In this document: positions 50,633 to 61,802 of the stretch, piece after piece | How positions within the stretch are numbered: the first letter of the stretch is position 1 | Layout: every line of letters starts with the position of its first letter | From: Heligmosomoides polygyrus polygyrus | Taxonomy: Eukaryota > Nematoda > Chromadorea > Rhabditida > Heligmosomidae | Direction: 5' to 3' | Assembly: GCA_947396885.1 (NCBI GenBank) | Contig: OX377202.1 | Location: 5,084,001 to 5,148,000, forward strand | DNA length: 64,000 nt | Notes under the pieces: generated by a model | The model's database searches: none | The model's input: only the letters and a program-made list of their open reading frames with translations | What the model was told of the DNA's origin: nothing | Translations under genes and position numbers: made by a program

Positions 50633-51574
50633 GCCGTTTTCGCGTCGAATTAGACACTTTTCACGTCAAATCGGACACTTTTCTAACCAAATTGGACACT
50701 CTTCTAAGCTTGCCTAAGACTTTTGAAATCAAGGCGAACTCTTCAAAATCTAAATGAGTTTCTACACTAAACTACAGGCTCCCCAAAAGGTTAGAATATT
50801 TTTTTGTTCAATGGAATTTTACTATAATTTTCCTTGAACTTTTAGTTTACTTCCCCATAAGAGAACACATGGTTTGAATTTTATAAAAAAAAATATTTTT
50901 CGAGGAAAAACAACGGTTTAAAGCTTGTTTAAAAAAGCAGGAAAAGAAGGCGACCATTTAAGTGGCAAAAAAAGATATTGCGCCATGCACTCACTCGTTG
51001 AAGACGTCGCGATTTTTATTCGATTGATAGCAGAATTTCTGTTTGTATAGAGTTTGACACCTGTTAATGACACAACAAAAACAGTTGTAAAGAACATTTA
51101 TATCCTCATTTAGCTGCCTCATGTATGCAGCATTTACACTATCAATCAAGTGAAAATCGCGACGAGCATTTCGAATGCATGGCGAGATCTGTTATTTTAC
51201 TATAACATATACTATACTATATTTTACTACTATCTTATTAAGTCTGTAGTTATACCTTCCCATAGGTTTGGTTTGGAATTTTGGATGTGGACGATTGCTG
51301 CCTTGTTGCGCTTTAAAACAAAGTTTAAATTGTTATTTTTCCTAAAAACGAAAAATTATTTAAAAATAGTGAAGTTATTACATTTACTGGCGCACCTGAA
51401 CTAAAAAATCTCAAACAAAGTTACACCAAATTTTCGATGAAAAATAAAAGTATCCTAGCCATCCTGGAGATCATTTCGATTTGGATGAGTTCTCATTGAT
51501 TTCAAAATTCATAAGGCTACCGTTGCAGAGTGTCCAATTTGATTTAAAAAGTGTCCAATTCGACGTGAAAATGG
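50633..51574. mobile_element. Foldback-like element with 21-bp repeats in its ends
   Basis: Left end GCCGTTTTCGCGTCGAATTAG followed by degenerate 21-bp units (about CACTTTTC-nn-ATCAAATTGGA); right end is the inverse (GTGTCCAATTCGACGTGAAAATGG). Interior is AT-rich with no complete gene. Units are seven codons long, so open frames across them show a heptad pattern (F-x-I-K-L-D-T), which is not evidence for a protein. Confidence 0.65.
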
Positions 51575-52097
51575 TATAAGCGAGGTCCATGAGGATTATT
51601 TTGATGGTTTTTATTGTAAGGATTCTACAGTAAATGTCGACAGAACAATATGAAGCAAGGGGAAGCGCAGAACTAGAAATGATTATGAAGCACTTTCGTA
51701 GGCCTTCTTCCATAATGAAGTACCTTTAGACAAAGAAGACGGCGCTTTATGTGTACGTCGAAAGTGTAGATTATTTTAAAAAAACCGTTGTTAAGGAGCT
51801 TTTACTCGATGTAAGCTGCTAATGTGTCCCTCAGATGATCGTCCGAAGAGCATCAGACCGCGTTGTGTTGTAACGTGGTTCATCAATGGGAGCGAGAGAT
51901 CAACAATGGTTCTGAGGGAGAACACTAACATTTGTGAGCCTAGCCCTTTCGCCATAAACAGAAAGGTCAGAGGGAGCTGCCCACTTAAGAGCCTGTTCAT
52001 GGATAGAGAGCGGACGCCATAAGCCGTGCGCTTAAAAATGTGCTAAAAATGAGATTATAGGTCCTCGTCGAAGATAGATCACAAAATGCAAAAAACC

Positions 52098-52178
52098 CGT
52101 CAGCGGCGGGAACCGAACCAATGAACCCAATCCTTTGGAGCGAGAACTCTACCACTACACCGCCGCCGCTGTTGACGG
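52098..52178 (-). repeat. Isolated tRNA-like sequence
   Basis: On the minus strand GGCGGCGGTGTAGTGGTAGAG...TTGGTTCGGTTCCCGCCG: A-box- and B-box-like with a closing GC-rich stem. An anticodon-position CCA would read Trp, but the arm is poor. Inside a foldback-like repeat. Confidence 0.5.
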
Positions 52179-52194
52179 CGCTGATAGCCGAACC

Positions 52195-52510
52195 GCTGAT
52201 TTCCGCCAAACAAAAATCGTGGCGAGTTCTTCGAGTGCATGGCGCGATCTCGTATTTTAACGCACTAAATGATTGCTGCCTTGCTGCGCTTTGAAACAAG
52301 CTTTAATTATAAAAGTTATACCAAATTTTCCTTGAACAAAAAATTATTCTGACCATCTTGGAAAGCCCGTAGTTTAATTTGTATGGAGGTCATTTTGATT
52401 AGAAAGGGTTTCCTTTGATTACAAAAATCTTGGGCTAGTTTAGAAAAGCATCAGAACGTCGAATTGGACACTTCGAATGAAATTGGACGCTTCATATCAG
52501 GTTGTGAAAA
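52195..52510. repeat. Foldback-like element fragment
   Basis: GGCGAGTTCTTCGAGTGCATGGCGCGATC through to CGTCGAATTGGACACTTCG: right part of the family, with 21-bp units at 52440-52505. Confidence 0.55.
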
Positions 52511-53020
52511 TAATACTATTTTTCACATTTAGGAACAGTACGCGCAAGAACATTAAAATAAATTTTTGATTCAAGAACTAATTATTTCAAAATAGACCAT
52601 TCCTAAGCCCAACACCGCCCTAAAATTGACTACTCTGTTTGCAAAATTATAAAATTCTTATCGTTTTCGCCAAAGAATGTTCGCAGAAATGTTAAAACGG
52701 AGTGGTTGCGCCATGCACACTCAATAAGATGGGGTTATTTAATTGATAGTGTAAGTGCTGTTTACATCATTGCGCCGTGGATAGTTGTGCCTTTCTTCGT
52801 AGGACCGTTTGTGCTGGGCAGCAGATAACCAAACCTTATGCGAACACCGTTTAATCAAAAAGTCATCAGGAAGTACGCCATAAACGAAAAGCGCAATTTA
52901 TTTGTTGGAGAAATCGAGAAATTTGCTGATAAATAAATGATTTAGTGAGTTTTATGATCACTGAAGCAAAGTGATCACTTTCTGAAGCACTCTATGTAAG
53001 TGGAGAATTTATTTTTGCCA

Positions 53021-53178
53021 CTAGTCGTTAATGTGGCCTACCAGCCTACATGGAGGAAATGGAACAATGCTGGCCATTCGGGACGAACGGGCTTGTCACT
53101 CCGAGTATATGCACACGACAGCTGCTCTGATTGGCTGCCGCTTTCCCACCCGCCCATGTAGGCCAGATTTACGTCTAG
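53021..53178. mobile_element. CTAGTCGTTAATGTGG MITE
   Basis: CTAGTCGTTAATGTGGCCTACC and complement CATGTAGGCCAGATTTACGTCTAG; interior CCAATCAGAGCAG-like. Confidence 0.78.
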
Positions 53179-53384
53179 CAAAATTTCTAGTTCGGGACTC
53201 ATTTTGATCCTTCTACTTGTAAGCCCTGATTTCGAAAATCGTTTTTCGTTTTTTTCTAGAAAATGCCTAGTTTAAATTTAAGTGCACATTTTTGGTTAAA
53301 GATAGTATAGGTTCTCCATACTACCCAGTGGATACGAGTGGATGCCATATAGCAGCGCCGTGCCCGCGACGATAGAGGTATGCG

Positions 53385-53590
53385 CCATGGATTTCACCCA
53401 TACAATGGCATCGTGGAATCCCTTTGAAGTTGGAAGCAGTCGAGTGACAAGTCAACGCCTTGCTTCTGTTTTCTCAACCCTGGCACGAATTCACCAACCT
53501 TGAGCGTGGAATGGGACCGATGATTGATCTGAGCGCAAACCCGAACTGAAAACGACCGATCCGCAATTAGGAACTTCTCCCGCTGACTGC
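53385..53590 (-). repeat. Diverged SINE
   Basis: Minus strand colinear pieces: CCATGGATTTCACC..., AAGTCAACGCCTTG, CACGAATTCACC. Weak head. Confidence 0.4.
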
Positions 53591-54028
53591 AGTACATGTA
53601 CTCAACACAGCCAATCTGTACATGTACCTATTTCGCCCTATCCTGGAAAGGCACGAAGCCTCCTACACAACGCGGCGATTCAATTTTTCAAGACTTTTTC
53701 AGATTAATGTGCCGATAAGGTATTTATTTATGGAGTAGAAAACACAGCTAAACAAGGAAATGTAAACACAACACGAGCAACACGAATAATGGGTAGTAAA
53801 ACAAGATCCAGGCGCGGAACGGGATTGTGGCCGCGTTGAAAACGGGTTTTATGTCTTCGCGTGGAATGCCGCATGGAGCGAAAGACAGAGGGTAAAGATC
53901 GGGCTCACTTCCAGGATTACGCCGCAGCCCCCTCGTGTTTCTGCCCGACGTGATGGAGGAGTTTGAATGTGTTTTTCACTCTATAATGACCTGTAGTAGA
54001 GAGCCGACCGACAGATACAGCCACTACA

Positions 54029-54160
54029 GGGGCTAGATTCATCAACCGCTTACCGATCGGTAACGGTATATCGGTTGTCGTATCTGTATCTCTCTTTATC
54101 ACTTACTACGTACGCCGATGTGGTGAAAACGCTGACGGTATCGTTGATGAATCTGGCCCC
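54029..54160. mobile_element. GGGGCCGGATTC-type MITE, different interior
   Basis: GGGGCTAGATTCATCAAC and TTGATGAATCTGGCCCC, but the middle (CGATCGGTAACGGTATATCGG) is unrelated to other copies. Confidence 0.72.
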
Positions 54161-54523
54161 AGGTGTTCTATCCTTCCTTAATAATTTCGTCACCTGTGGG
54201 AGTGTAGTAGAGCAGAGGACGCGCTGGCTGTCCTGTGCACTCTTATACAAGATTTTTATATCGGATTCCCCTATCCTTTCATTCCTCCGGGGTCGGTGAG
54301 GTGGAACAGAACCTGTGTGGGTGTATGAAGCACTGAATTGCCCTTTTCCGGCCATCAAATCGCCTCCACGATAGCCTGTGGAAATAGAATACATGGCACA
54401 TCCCAAACAGATCATTATCGTCCTTTATCCTTTCAGCCTTCATCCATCGTCCTAACACTGCCAGCAGTGTGGCAAGGCGACCGGAGTATGAACCGCGCCT
54501 GACCTAACTGAAGCTTTCATACC

Positions 54524-54735
54524 TTTCCCCTTTTTCTCCTTATGGGATGCGCCGCGCATTCTACTTTTACGGGGTATCACGGAGGCAATTTGAAAGCGCA
54601 TTTGTCCCTTATAAATAATAGCAATAACAAAAATACAAATGCGCTTTCAAATTGCCTCCGTGGTACTCCGTGGAAGTGGAATGCGTGGCGCATTCCATAA
54701 GAAGAGAAAAGGGAAAAGGTTGAAAAGCTTTATGA
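54524..54735. repeat. Inverted pair of SINE tails
   Basis: GGGATGCGCCGCGCATTCTAC...GGAGGCAATTTGAAAGCGCATTTG then its complement after a short AT loop at 54615-54640. A palindrome of about 210 bp made from SINE 3' ends. Confidence 0.8.
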
Positions 54736-54844
54736 GTTTGAGTTTGAGTTTTATGAGTTTGATCAGGCGCAGTTTATACTCCAGTCGTCTTGTCTCGCGG
54801 CAATGTTAAAACCACGGAGAGAAGCTAAAAGCATAAAGGACGAC

Positions 54845-55092
54845 GTTAATCTGGTTGGGATACGCCACGTATTCTATTTCCACAGGGTATTGTGGAGCCG
54901 ATATGAACGTGTATTTGGGCTATACAGAGATCTGCGGTGATTAAAAAATCAGTGCACTAGCCTTCCCAGACAAACATGATACCTTTTCATCAATCTCATA
55001 GGAAAGCTAGACTTAGTTCACCTGGGCGGGAGACAGACCAAGAACCAAGTGCGTGCGCCGGCGCCTTCTCCAGCTGCACTATTATGCGTCCC
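54845..55092 (-). repeat. tRNA-headed SINE
   Basis: Minus strand: tail GAATACGTGGCGTATCCC near 54868, head (GGACGCATAATAGTGCAGC) near 55085. Diverged but colinear with the others. Confidence 0.65.
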
Positions 55093-55141
55093 AATCAGTT
55101 ATTTAGAATAGAAAAATAGAAATAAAAGATATTCTTTGGAA

Positions 55142-55182
55142 CACTGAAAGACGACTAGAAATTCGTCTTTCAGTGTTTCAAA
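55142..55182. repeat. Short hairpin
   Basis: ACTGAAAGACGA and TCGTCTTTCAGT separated by eight bases. A perfect 12-bp stem. Confidence 0.75.
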
Positions 55183-56830
55183 CAGATAGGCAGATTTTCA
55201 ATGGTACTACATAGCACATGCATACATTGAAAAAGTCGTTAAGGCTTAAAGAACCTAAGGGAAATTTATTACAGTGCAAATTAGAAGAAAGTGGCGTCTT
55301 AGTTGAAGAAGAGAATACAGAACGCAGCCATGAAACTGCTAACACGCACGAATTATTGAGGAATGAGTGACAACCCTCCGCCGGGACAGTGTGCAAAAAG
55401 GTCGAAAGGATGAAGGTGTACGAAAGGTCACGCAAACAACTACTTGACGCCTATCTTGTTGAAGAATGGGGAACCGAACCAGTGTTTAACGGTAAAGGAC
55501 GGTGTAGAGTGATGTGGAGCAGCGAAATACCCTTTGGTGGGAAACTCGCTCAATCCACATTATTTCTGCCAAGGAAAGATGTCTTCCTCCATCAGCTCTT
55601 GTCCTTCCCTGGCTGCTGCATATATTTTACCACAGATCTGATGTGATGATCTAAGACGACGAAAGAAAGTATAGAACGGCTCTAGGCTCTACACGAGCCT
55701 CAAACACTGTACTACAGAGCTATAACGGCAACAATGGACGGAGTATTAGCAAATCAACACTTTATAACAACTCGTTACTAGAGATACTTCGATTGTTAGC
55801 GTAATCGCCTATCCTTTTCGAATTTTTTGATATCGATGGAAACATCACCGGGCCGAGAGAAAGAGTCCCTATTTCCGAAACGATGAGTTGAAAAAGTACA
55901 AAGATATCGCTTAGTACTAGTCTCTGACAAGCCAAATCGGACGTGTGCGACAAATCCGATGTGGCTCCATACCAGCTTTCGCTGAGTTCGTCACGTATGC
56001 CCCAACATCCGACTACGATGACGAAGGTCTTTAGATCTTACAAGAGGCTGCCTACTTGTTCAAGATTGTAATGAAGAGGTTACTGAATTAAGACTTGCAC
56101 AAGGTGGAGCACAAGAGTTGGCAGAATACGGTGACCCACCCACTAAAATTACAAGTTGACTTCGCCTTGGCTTTCAAAAGAACCTATCACATAATCCAGA
56201 AGGCAACGTGGAAGGTCATGCACGACTTTTACTTCAATCTCTTTGGATCCCCGCTACCTATTACAGGTTAGGTATACCCGCAACAGTATCCGACACACAC
56301 ACTCGTTGGTGAAGTTTCGTAGAAGCATTGGTTCTAACAAGTACCACAGTAAGATAGGCTACGTAGTCTTCAACAAGAGGTATTAAACGAGCCATGTGAC
56401 TCTCTACACTGCAGCGAAGTGCAGCCGCATTTAAAGGGTGACAATAAAGTCAGATTTAGGGCCAGGGTGGGGGATAGTTAGTAAAACTGCGCTTACCAAC
56501 ACTCTAGCCCTTCCTCCCTTACAGTAGTGCTTATAAATTTGCATGTAGTTGCAGCTTAATGTCATATTCTGTTGGTTGTTCACCTTTACTGGTCAATTGG
56601 TGTGGGCGAATCAGCCATTACGTGGTCTCAACTGGACTCTGAAAACTACAAGTCGGAAAGTGAGGCCCAATTTAATAAAGACCCACCCGATAACATCGTG
56701 TGGCACGGTAGACATTGATTAACAATAATATTCTGTTGATTTATCCCAAACTCCGAAGTGAACCCGCAGTGAGATATGGTGCTTTTGAAATATCAGTAAA
56801 GCAACAGGGTAATGGGTAGATCATGATCTT
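55180..56830. other. Unassigned stretch, not obviously repetitive
   Basis: Two overlapping frames (55389-55646 plus, 55178-55435 minus) have no motif. 55930-56400 is free of repeats I know from this window and could hide exons, but I see no consistent splice chain. Confidence 0.35.
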
Positions 56831-56832
56831 CT

Positions 56833-57173
56833 GGGCCCGGATTCATCAACGCGCATACCGACGGGTAAGCTGGGTATAGGGGTGGACATACCCACGATTC
56901 ATGATAAACCTTACCCGTAAAATCATGGGTATATCAGTGGGTAGAGAAAACCCTCCGATCGTCGTGAGTACATCCGTATACCCGCAACTTGTTCGCGCCT
57001 CACTGACAAAACGGCGCTCCAGTGCCATCAGCTGTTATTGCGAGAGGCCTAGTTGTACCTTACGATTGATGCCTTTCATGAATTCGAATCGTACCCACTA
57101 CCCACTGCTGGCAGTGGGTACGTTTCCCTTACGGTATTTCTACCTATACCCATTGCTTGATGAATCCGGACCC
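56833..57173. mobile_element. Longer element with GGGCCGGATTC-type ends
   Basis: GGGCCCGGATTCATCAACG and TTGATGAATCCGGACCC enclose 341 bp with inverted blocks ATACCCAC... and TACCCACTGCTGG... A larger relative sharing ends; a third, partial one starts near 57733 (GGTCGGATTTATCAATC). Confidence 0.68.
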
Positions 57174-57885
57174 TGGATTACGCACGCGTAGGTCAGACAT
57201 GGATGGTCACTAGCTGATCATGACGTCACTTCCGAGGCATGTCGTGGCTATCCTGCGGTGGGTCATATGAATGATGGACTGTGACCTATTATTTGACCTA
57301 GGGAGGGGTCTAATGGTAGATCACAGATCCAAAGTCGACGTTCCGGGGCGAAAATCAGCGACAACTCGCGAAATCCTATTGAATAAGCGACTGTACTCGA
57401 CACTATGGTAGGGTAGAGTGACTGAATAATGGTCCATCCTGGGTAATGTTGTCTCTCCAACCGTTTGGTCAGAGAAAATTCGTTGACGCACCCGGCCTGT
57501 GATGGCCGAACATCAGGATTACAAATACTGCTTCATGGTTTCCTAGGATGGGAGTTGAATCCATGGTCTAAGGAGAACCCACAGAAACAATGACCTAAAC
57601 AGAGCTAAACATTGTTCCGCTACCTCTTTATACATGTGCCTACCTAGCCAATTCAGTACCCCATGGAATGCTACCGAATGAATTTCGAGATGTGGTCCAC
57701 CTAACGCACCGTGTTAAATATTGAATCGCATCCTGCGGTCGGATTTATCAATCTCGGGGTAAAGGTAAATATACCCTCGTAGGTATGTGGAGAATTGTCG
57801 ACTATCCTCTACCTAGCAGTATACCCGCAAATGGGTTGGTGAGGAATAATATGATCAATGCCACAGCGTGGGTATGTTTTTCCGG

Positions 57886-58092
57886 CCCATGTCGCGAAAA
57901 TGGACAGCACTGAAAAGTGGGAGAGCGCCAGCCAATCGTATCCAAGCAGCAAGCAGTAAGTAGCAACAACAAAACACCTGCCAGCCTATCAGAGTACCGA
58001 TCATACATGTCCTCTCTGAATCACGCACATTCGATGCGGCCTTATTGGCTGGCGCGTTCCCACCTCGAATGCTGCACGCCTTTGCGACATGG
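57886..58092. mobile_element. ATGTCGCGAA palindromic MITE
   Basis: CCATGTCGCGAAAATGGACAGC and complement ending TTTGCGACATGG. Same family, diverged. Confidence 0.78.
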
Positions 58093-58099
58093 ACCATCT

Positions 58100-59210
58100 C
58101 GTCTTCTACCCAACATATCCCCGGGCCTAATCGTTGACGAATCCGGCCGCTGGGGTCTCCTTCCTTGCTCGGAGCACAACCCAACAAGTACCGTCGACTT
58201 TGTCAACTTCAAGCCGAGGTTTACATGTATTTGGTTCGTATTATGACCACAAACCTTCTGGTGAAGCACCCCTTGATCCCTTTTTGAATGAAAAACCCCT
58301 TTAAGCAGCATGATAGTGGGCTAAAACGACGTAGAAAGTGAACGAAGTGCTCAAAAGTTAGGATCACCTGTGGAGTCGGATGCGCCGCGAAGGCATTCTG
58401 ACCGGGCGATCGGAAGGTGGAGGCGAAGTCCATGGCCACTTAATTGTTGGAATTAATCAGTTCTAGTGGAATAAACCGAATAAAAGTGCTGTCTTCTGAA
58501 ATTTAAAGATTTTAACGCTATAAGCTGAGTTCGAAGGCTAATTTGTCCCTTCATGTGGCACTGAGGCACGAAGACGCACCAGAATAAGAGGCCAAAAGCT
58601 GTGGCTGAGTAGAAGACGGTTTCTCTGCCGAAAATTCAGGCGGCTACCAGTCAGTGCGGTTTCCCCTCGGCATGATGTAAGTCGTAGTAATTGCGCCCGA
58701 AAGCCGACGGCGATCAATTTCCACGCCGCTCCGCCCATTTTCCGCAGGACGCGCACGCTTTTCGGCGACGCGGCGCGATCTGACCGGCTTTGAAAAATAC
58801 GCACCGCTGCGGTTAGACGCTCGTGATTGCGGTTCATTTTTCGGGTTATTGCGTTGTTCTCTTCTGTTTTTTGTGTTTATTCAACGGTTCGCTGCGTTCT
58901 CTTCCAATCTTAGAACTGTGGAGTGACCCAGCTGTGTTTTACTCCAATCTTTTCCCACTTTTAGTGAGCAGGCGAGTTTCTGCAGTTTTTTGTCGAATTT
59001 GGCTCGTATAGAGGCCGTAAAAGCCTTATCTATGTGGCACGTAGTGAAAATTTTGTAACGATGTGGTTAATACGAAGAAAGCGCACGTTTTCTTAGAATT
59101 TTCTGGAGAAGAAAAGATTTTCGATAATTGGAGATTATTGGAAGGTTTTCTTTATCCATAGAGAGATTTCGGCCCTAATGGTTAGTAAAACAAAAGGTTT
59201 AACTAGTGGT
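58100..59210. other. No gene recognised
   Basis: A GC-richer block at 58560-58810 (minus-strand frame 58538-58837) is repeat-like, with GCGGTTTCCCCTCGGC and CGCGGCGCGATC, but I find no mirror arm. Confidence 0.4.
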
Positions 59211-59213
59211 CGC

Positions 59214-59960
59214 GTGTAGTGCAGTCGGAGGAGTACCAGGTCTCACATGAAGGCCGAATCGATTCGATGTTCGAAGGATCTATCCTAGTCCGGGGGGGGG
59301 GGATGCCACATAACTAAAAACTAGGCAACAAAATGAATTAATACTTACCGAGCGGCTCCTAAAGAACGAAACCTAACCTAAAAGAAACCAAAAACGGACG
59401 AACAAACAAATAATAATAAATCGCCGCGGTTCACAACCGTCTCGGCGGGCAAAGAGCGACGGAATAGAGTCATGCCGCGTGCTTACCGCCGCTTGACATG
59501 TTATAACCAGGATCTAACATGGTGGGGAGGGCGCATGAAGCCATATGCCGCGTGCTGAACGTCGCTTGACATGTTATAACCAGGATCTAACATGGTGAGG
59601 ATGGCACACAACTTCGCCTTTTTACAACCGTAACAAATTCAATTTTTTCGTTTTTTCCTTGTGACTTTTCTTGTTTAGGTCCTGTATTGTTCTGAAGGAG
59701 CTGCTCTGTAAGTCTTGAGTGAATTTGTCACATATAATACTTTTTAGTTATGTGCCTCCCCCCCCGGACTAGGATAGATCCTGTTCGAAACCCGCCTGTA
59801 CAAACCAAGCCGTCCACCCTCCATGGCGTGTGAATTGGTATCGGACTCGTATGGGAAGGATAAAACAATCGTTTGTCGGTGGGTTAAACAACCCAAGTCA
59901 TTCTATTGGCCAAATATTCGGTACAAGTAGAATGCATGGCGCATCCACAAAGTTCTGACC
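59214..59960 (+). repeat. SINE split by the element at 59276
   Basis: Head GTGGTCGCGTGTAGTGCAGTCGGAGG before the insertion, body (CCATGGCGTGTGAATTGGTATCGG) and tail (GTAGAATGCATGGCGCATCC) after it. Removing 59276-59781 and one TGTTCGAA restores the order. Confidence 0.82.
59276..59781. mobile_element. GGATCTATCC element inserted in a SINE
   Basis: Perfect 8-bp duplication TGTTCGAA at 59268-59275 and 59782-59789. The duplicated bases are the B-box region of a SINE, whose two halves lie on either side. This proves the target duplication and the order of events. Confidence 0.9.
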
Positions 59961-60213
59961 AACGGCGACCTCCACTCTTTCTATCCCTTAAGCGATTGCG
60001 TGTGTGTCTGCAGGATATACCCGATGATTTGTGTGGATTTATTTGCTCCACGCATGTATGTGTAGCAGGCGAAAAGTGTCGTGAAAATAATGCCGGTCGG
60101 GGCGAGCACTCATTGGTTCCTGATTCAAGTTAAGGGTGCACATTCAACGATCTTAACGGAGTAACAGTATTTTCCGTTTAAACCTGACTTAACGGATTTT
60201 CATCGGATTTTTT

Positions 60214-61249
60214 ATCTATCCTAGTCGGAGGGGGGGGGGGGTGGGGCGGCGGAATGGCGTTCTGTCCCCCACCCTTTAAACAGAGGCGTGGCAAATATCT
60301 GCGTCTCCACTGTCTCGCAGGGCAACCACTAGACTCTCGGGTGGATGCAAATGCGCACGATTTTGGGGGCGGGAACAACGGTATTGGCCGCCATTTGGGA
60401 CAAGTCGCGTTGTATCGCGCTCTCCGCGCCAACCATGCTCTCCTCGCCGTCTGACACATTCTTTCACCGCTAACGTATACAACCATGCTACTCTAGTCGA
60501 CAGGCCCCTCTTTCACATGTGTGCTCTCTCAAAACGGCGAATGAATGATAACAAATGACTGAAAAACTGAAGAGCTCAGCCGCTTTCTGAAAAACCTGGT
60601 ATTAAAACAATGCCAAATTCGATTATGAGCCTTAAACATGCGTGAGACAAGCCTCGATCCTCCTGACTCAATCAGCAAAGGCGCTGGAATCACGTGAGCA
60701 TCACTGCGACTGCTCGTCCCCAGTGCTGGAGACCCAGCCCCCAAAATCGTGCGCATTCGTGCGCACCCTAGACTCGAGCAAGCCCAGGGGGTTGGGGGTG
60801 GGCGGGCCAGGGGGACGAGGGGATAGAACGCTCGACCCCCGGTTGGAGCACATAACAAAAAGTGACGTAATGAAGTAACCAATTAGTTGAGACTCACAAA
60901 GCGGCTTCAAGAGGACAACATAGGATTCAAAAAACAAACAGACGAACAAACAAACAAGCAAAAGACAAACAAATCGCCGCGGTGGCTAAGGCATCTCGGC
61001 GGTCAAAGCACATTCCACCGCCTGACATGTTATAACCCGGATCGATTGTAGTAGGAGGAGCACATTACTTTGTCTGTTTACAACCGTGGCCATATCGAAT
61101 GTATTTATCTTCGTTTTTTCTTATAAAAGTTGTCATTTTAGACCCTATGTTGTCCTCCAGAAGCCGCTCTGTGAGTCTCAAGTAAATTTGTTACATAATT
61201 TTTAGATATTTCTCCCCCCCCCCCTCCCCTCTCCGACTAGAATAGATCC
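60214..61249. mobile_element. GGATCTATCC element with about 620 bp inserted
   Basis: Flanked by GATTTTTT at 60206-60213 and 61250-61257. The usual subterminal sequence CACATAAC... resumes only at 60849, so roughly 60240-60848 is an insert. The insert contains an inverted pair (GCGCACGATTTTGGGGG near 60353 and its complement near 60738), so it is itself an imperfect foldback. Confidence 0.75.
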
Positions 61250-61259
61250 GATTTTTTGG

Positions 61260-61790
61260 GGTTCGCGTAGTCGAAGATCCCTCGATAAATTACGTGTTTT
61301 CAGTCCATTAATATATGAAAGGAGGTTTTGGAAAGGATCATAGTGGAAGTCTAGAAAGGGTGTACACCCATTTTCCTCTCTAAAAAAATGGGAATTTGTT
61401 CCAAAGCTTCTAAAAATGAGACACTGTGCACCCTTCAGCTGCTGAAGGTCACCTAATCGTAAGTGTGCTTCGATTAGAGTAAACCTGTCAGGTGTGGAAG
61501 AGATACGGTGTGGACACCTCGCTCCAGGCTTGCACTAAGATGATTATAAAGTTTCAAAGCTCTCCGAAAACACCAGGCGAAATGCACTTCTAAACGAGCT
61601 GAAATCCATTTTACAGCTAAAATCACAAATTGTTTGTGAGAAATCAAATGCTCTATTCATTGGTTAGACGAATTTCAAAGAGAGTTACAATTAATCATTT
61701 GGATCGAAAATTTCCACGGCGGGTGTCTAAACGGGTTTAGTCGGAGGAACGCATGATAAGTTGGGATAATCATCGCTCGTTTTGTCCTTC
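61260..61790. other. No gene recognised
   Basis: Single-copy-looking DNA upstream of the weak plus-strand candidate. It could hold a promoter, but no motif is clear. Confidence 0.4.
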
Positions 61791-61802
61791 TTTCGCGTCG
61801 GC

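Noticed and set aside
60178..60961. Opposed frames of 80-117 codons
   Set aside because: They fall in the imperfect foldback inserted in the GGATCTATCC element at 60214; composition is repeat-like and no motif is seen.
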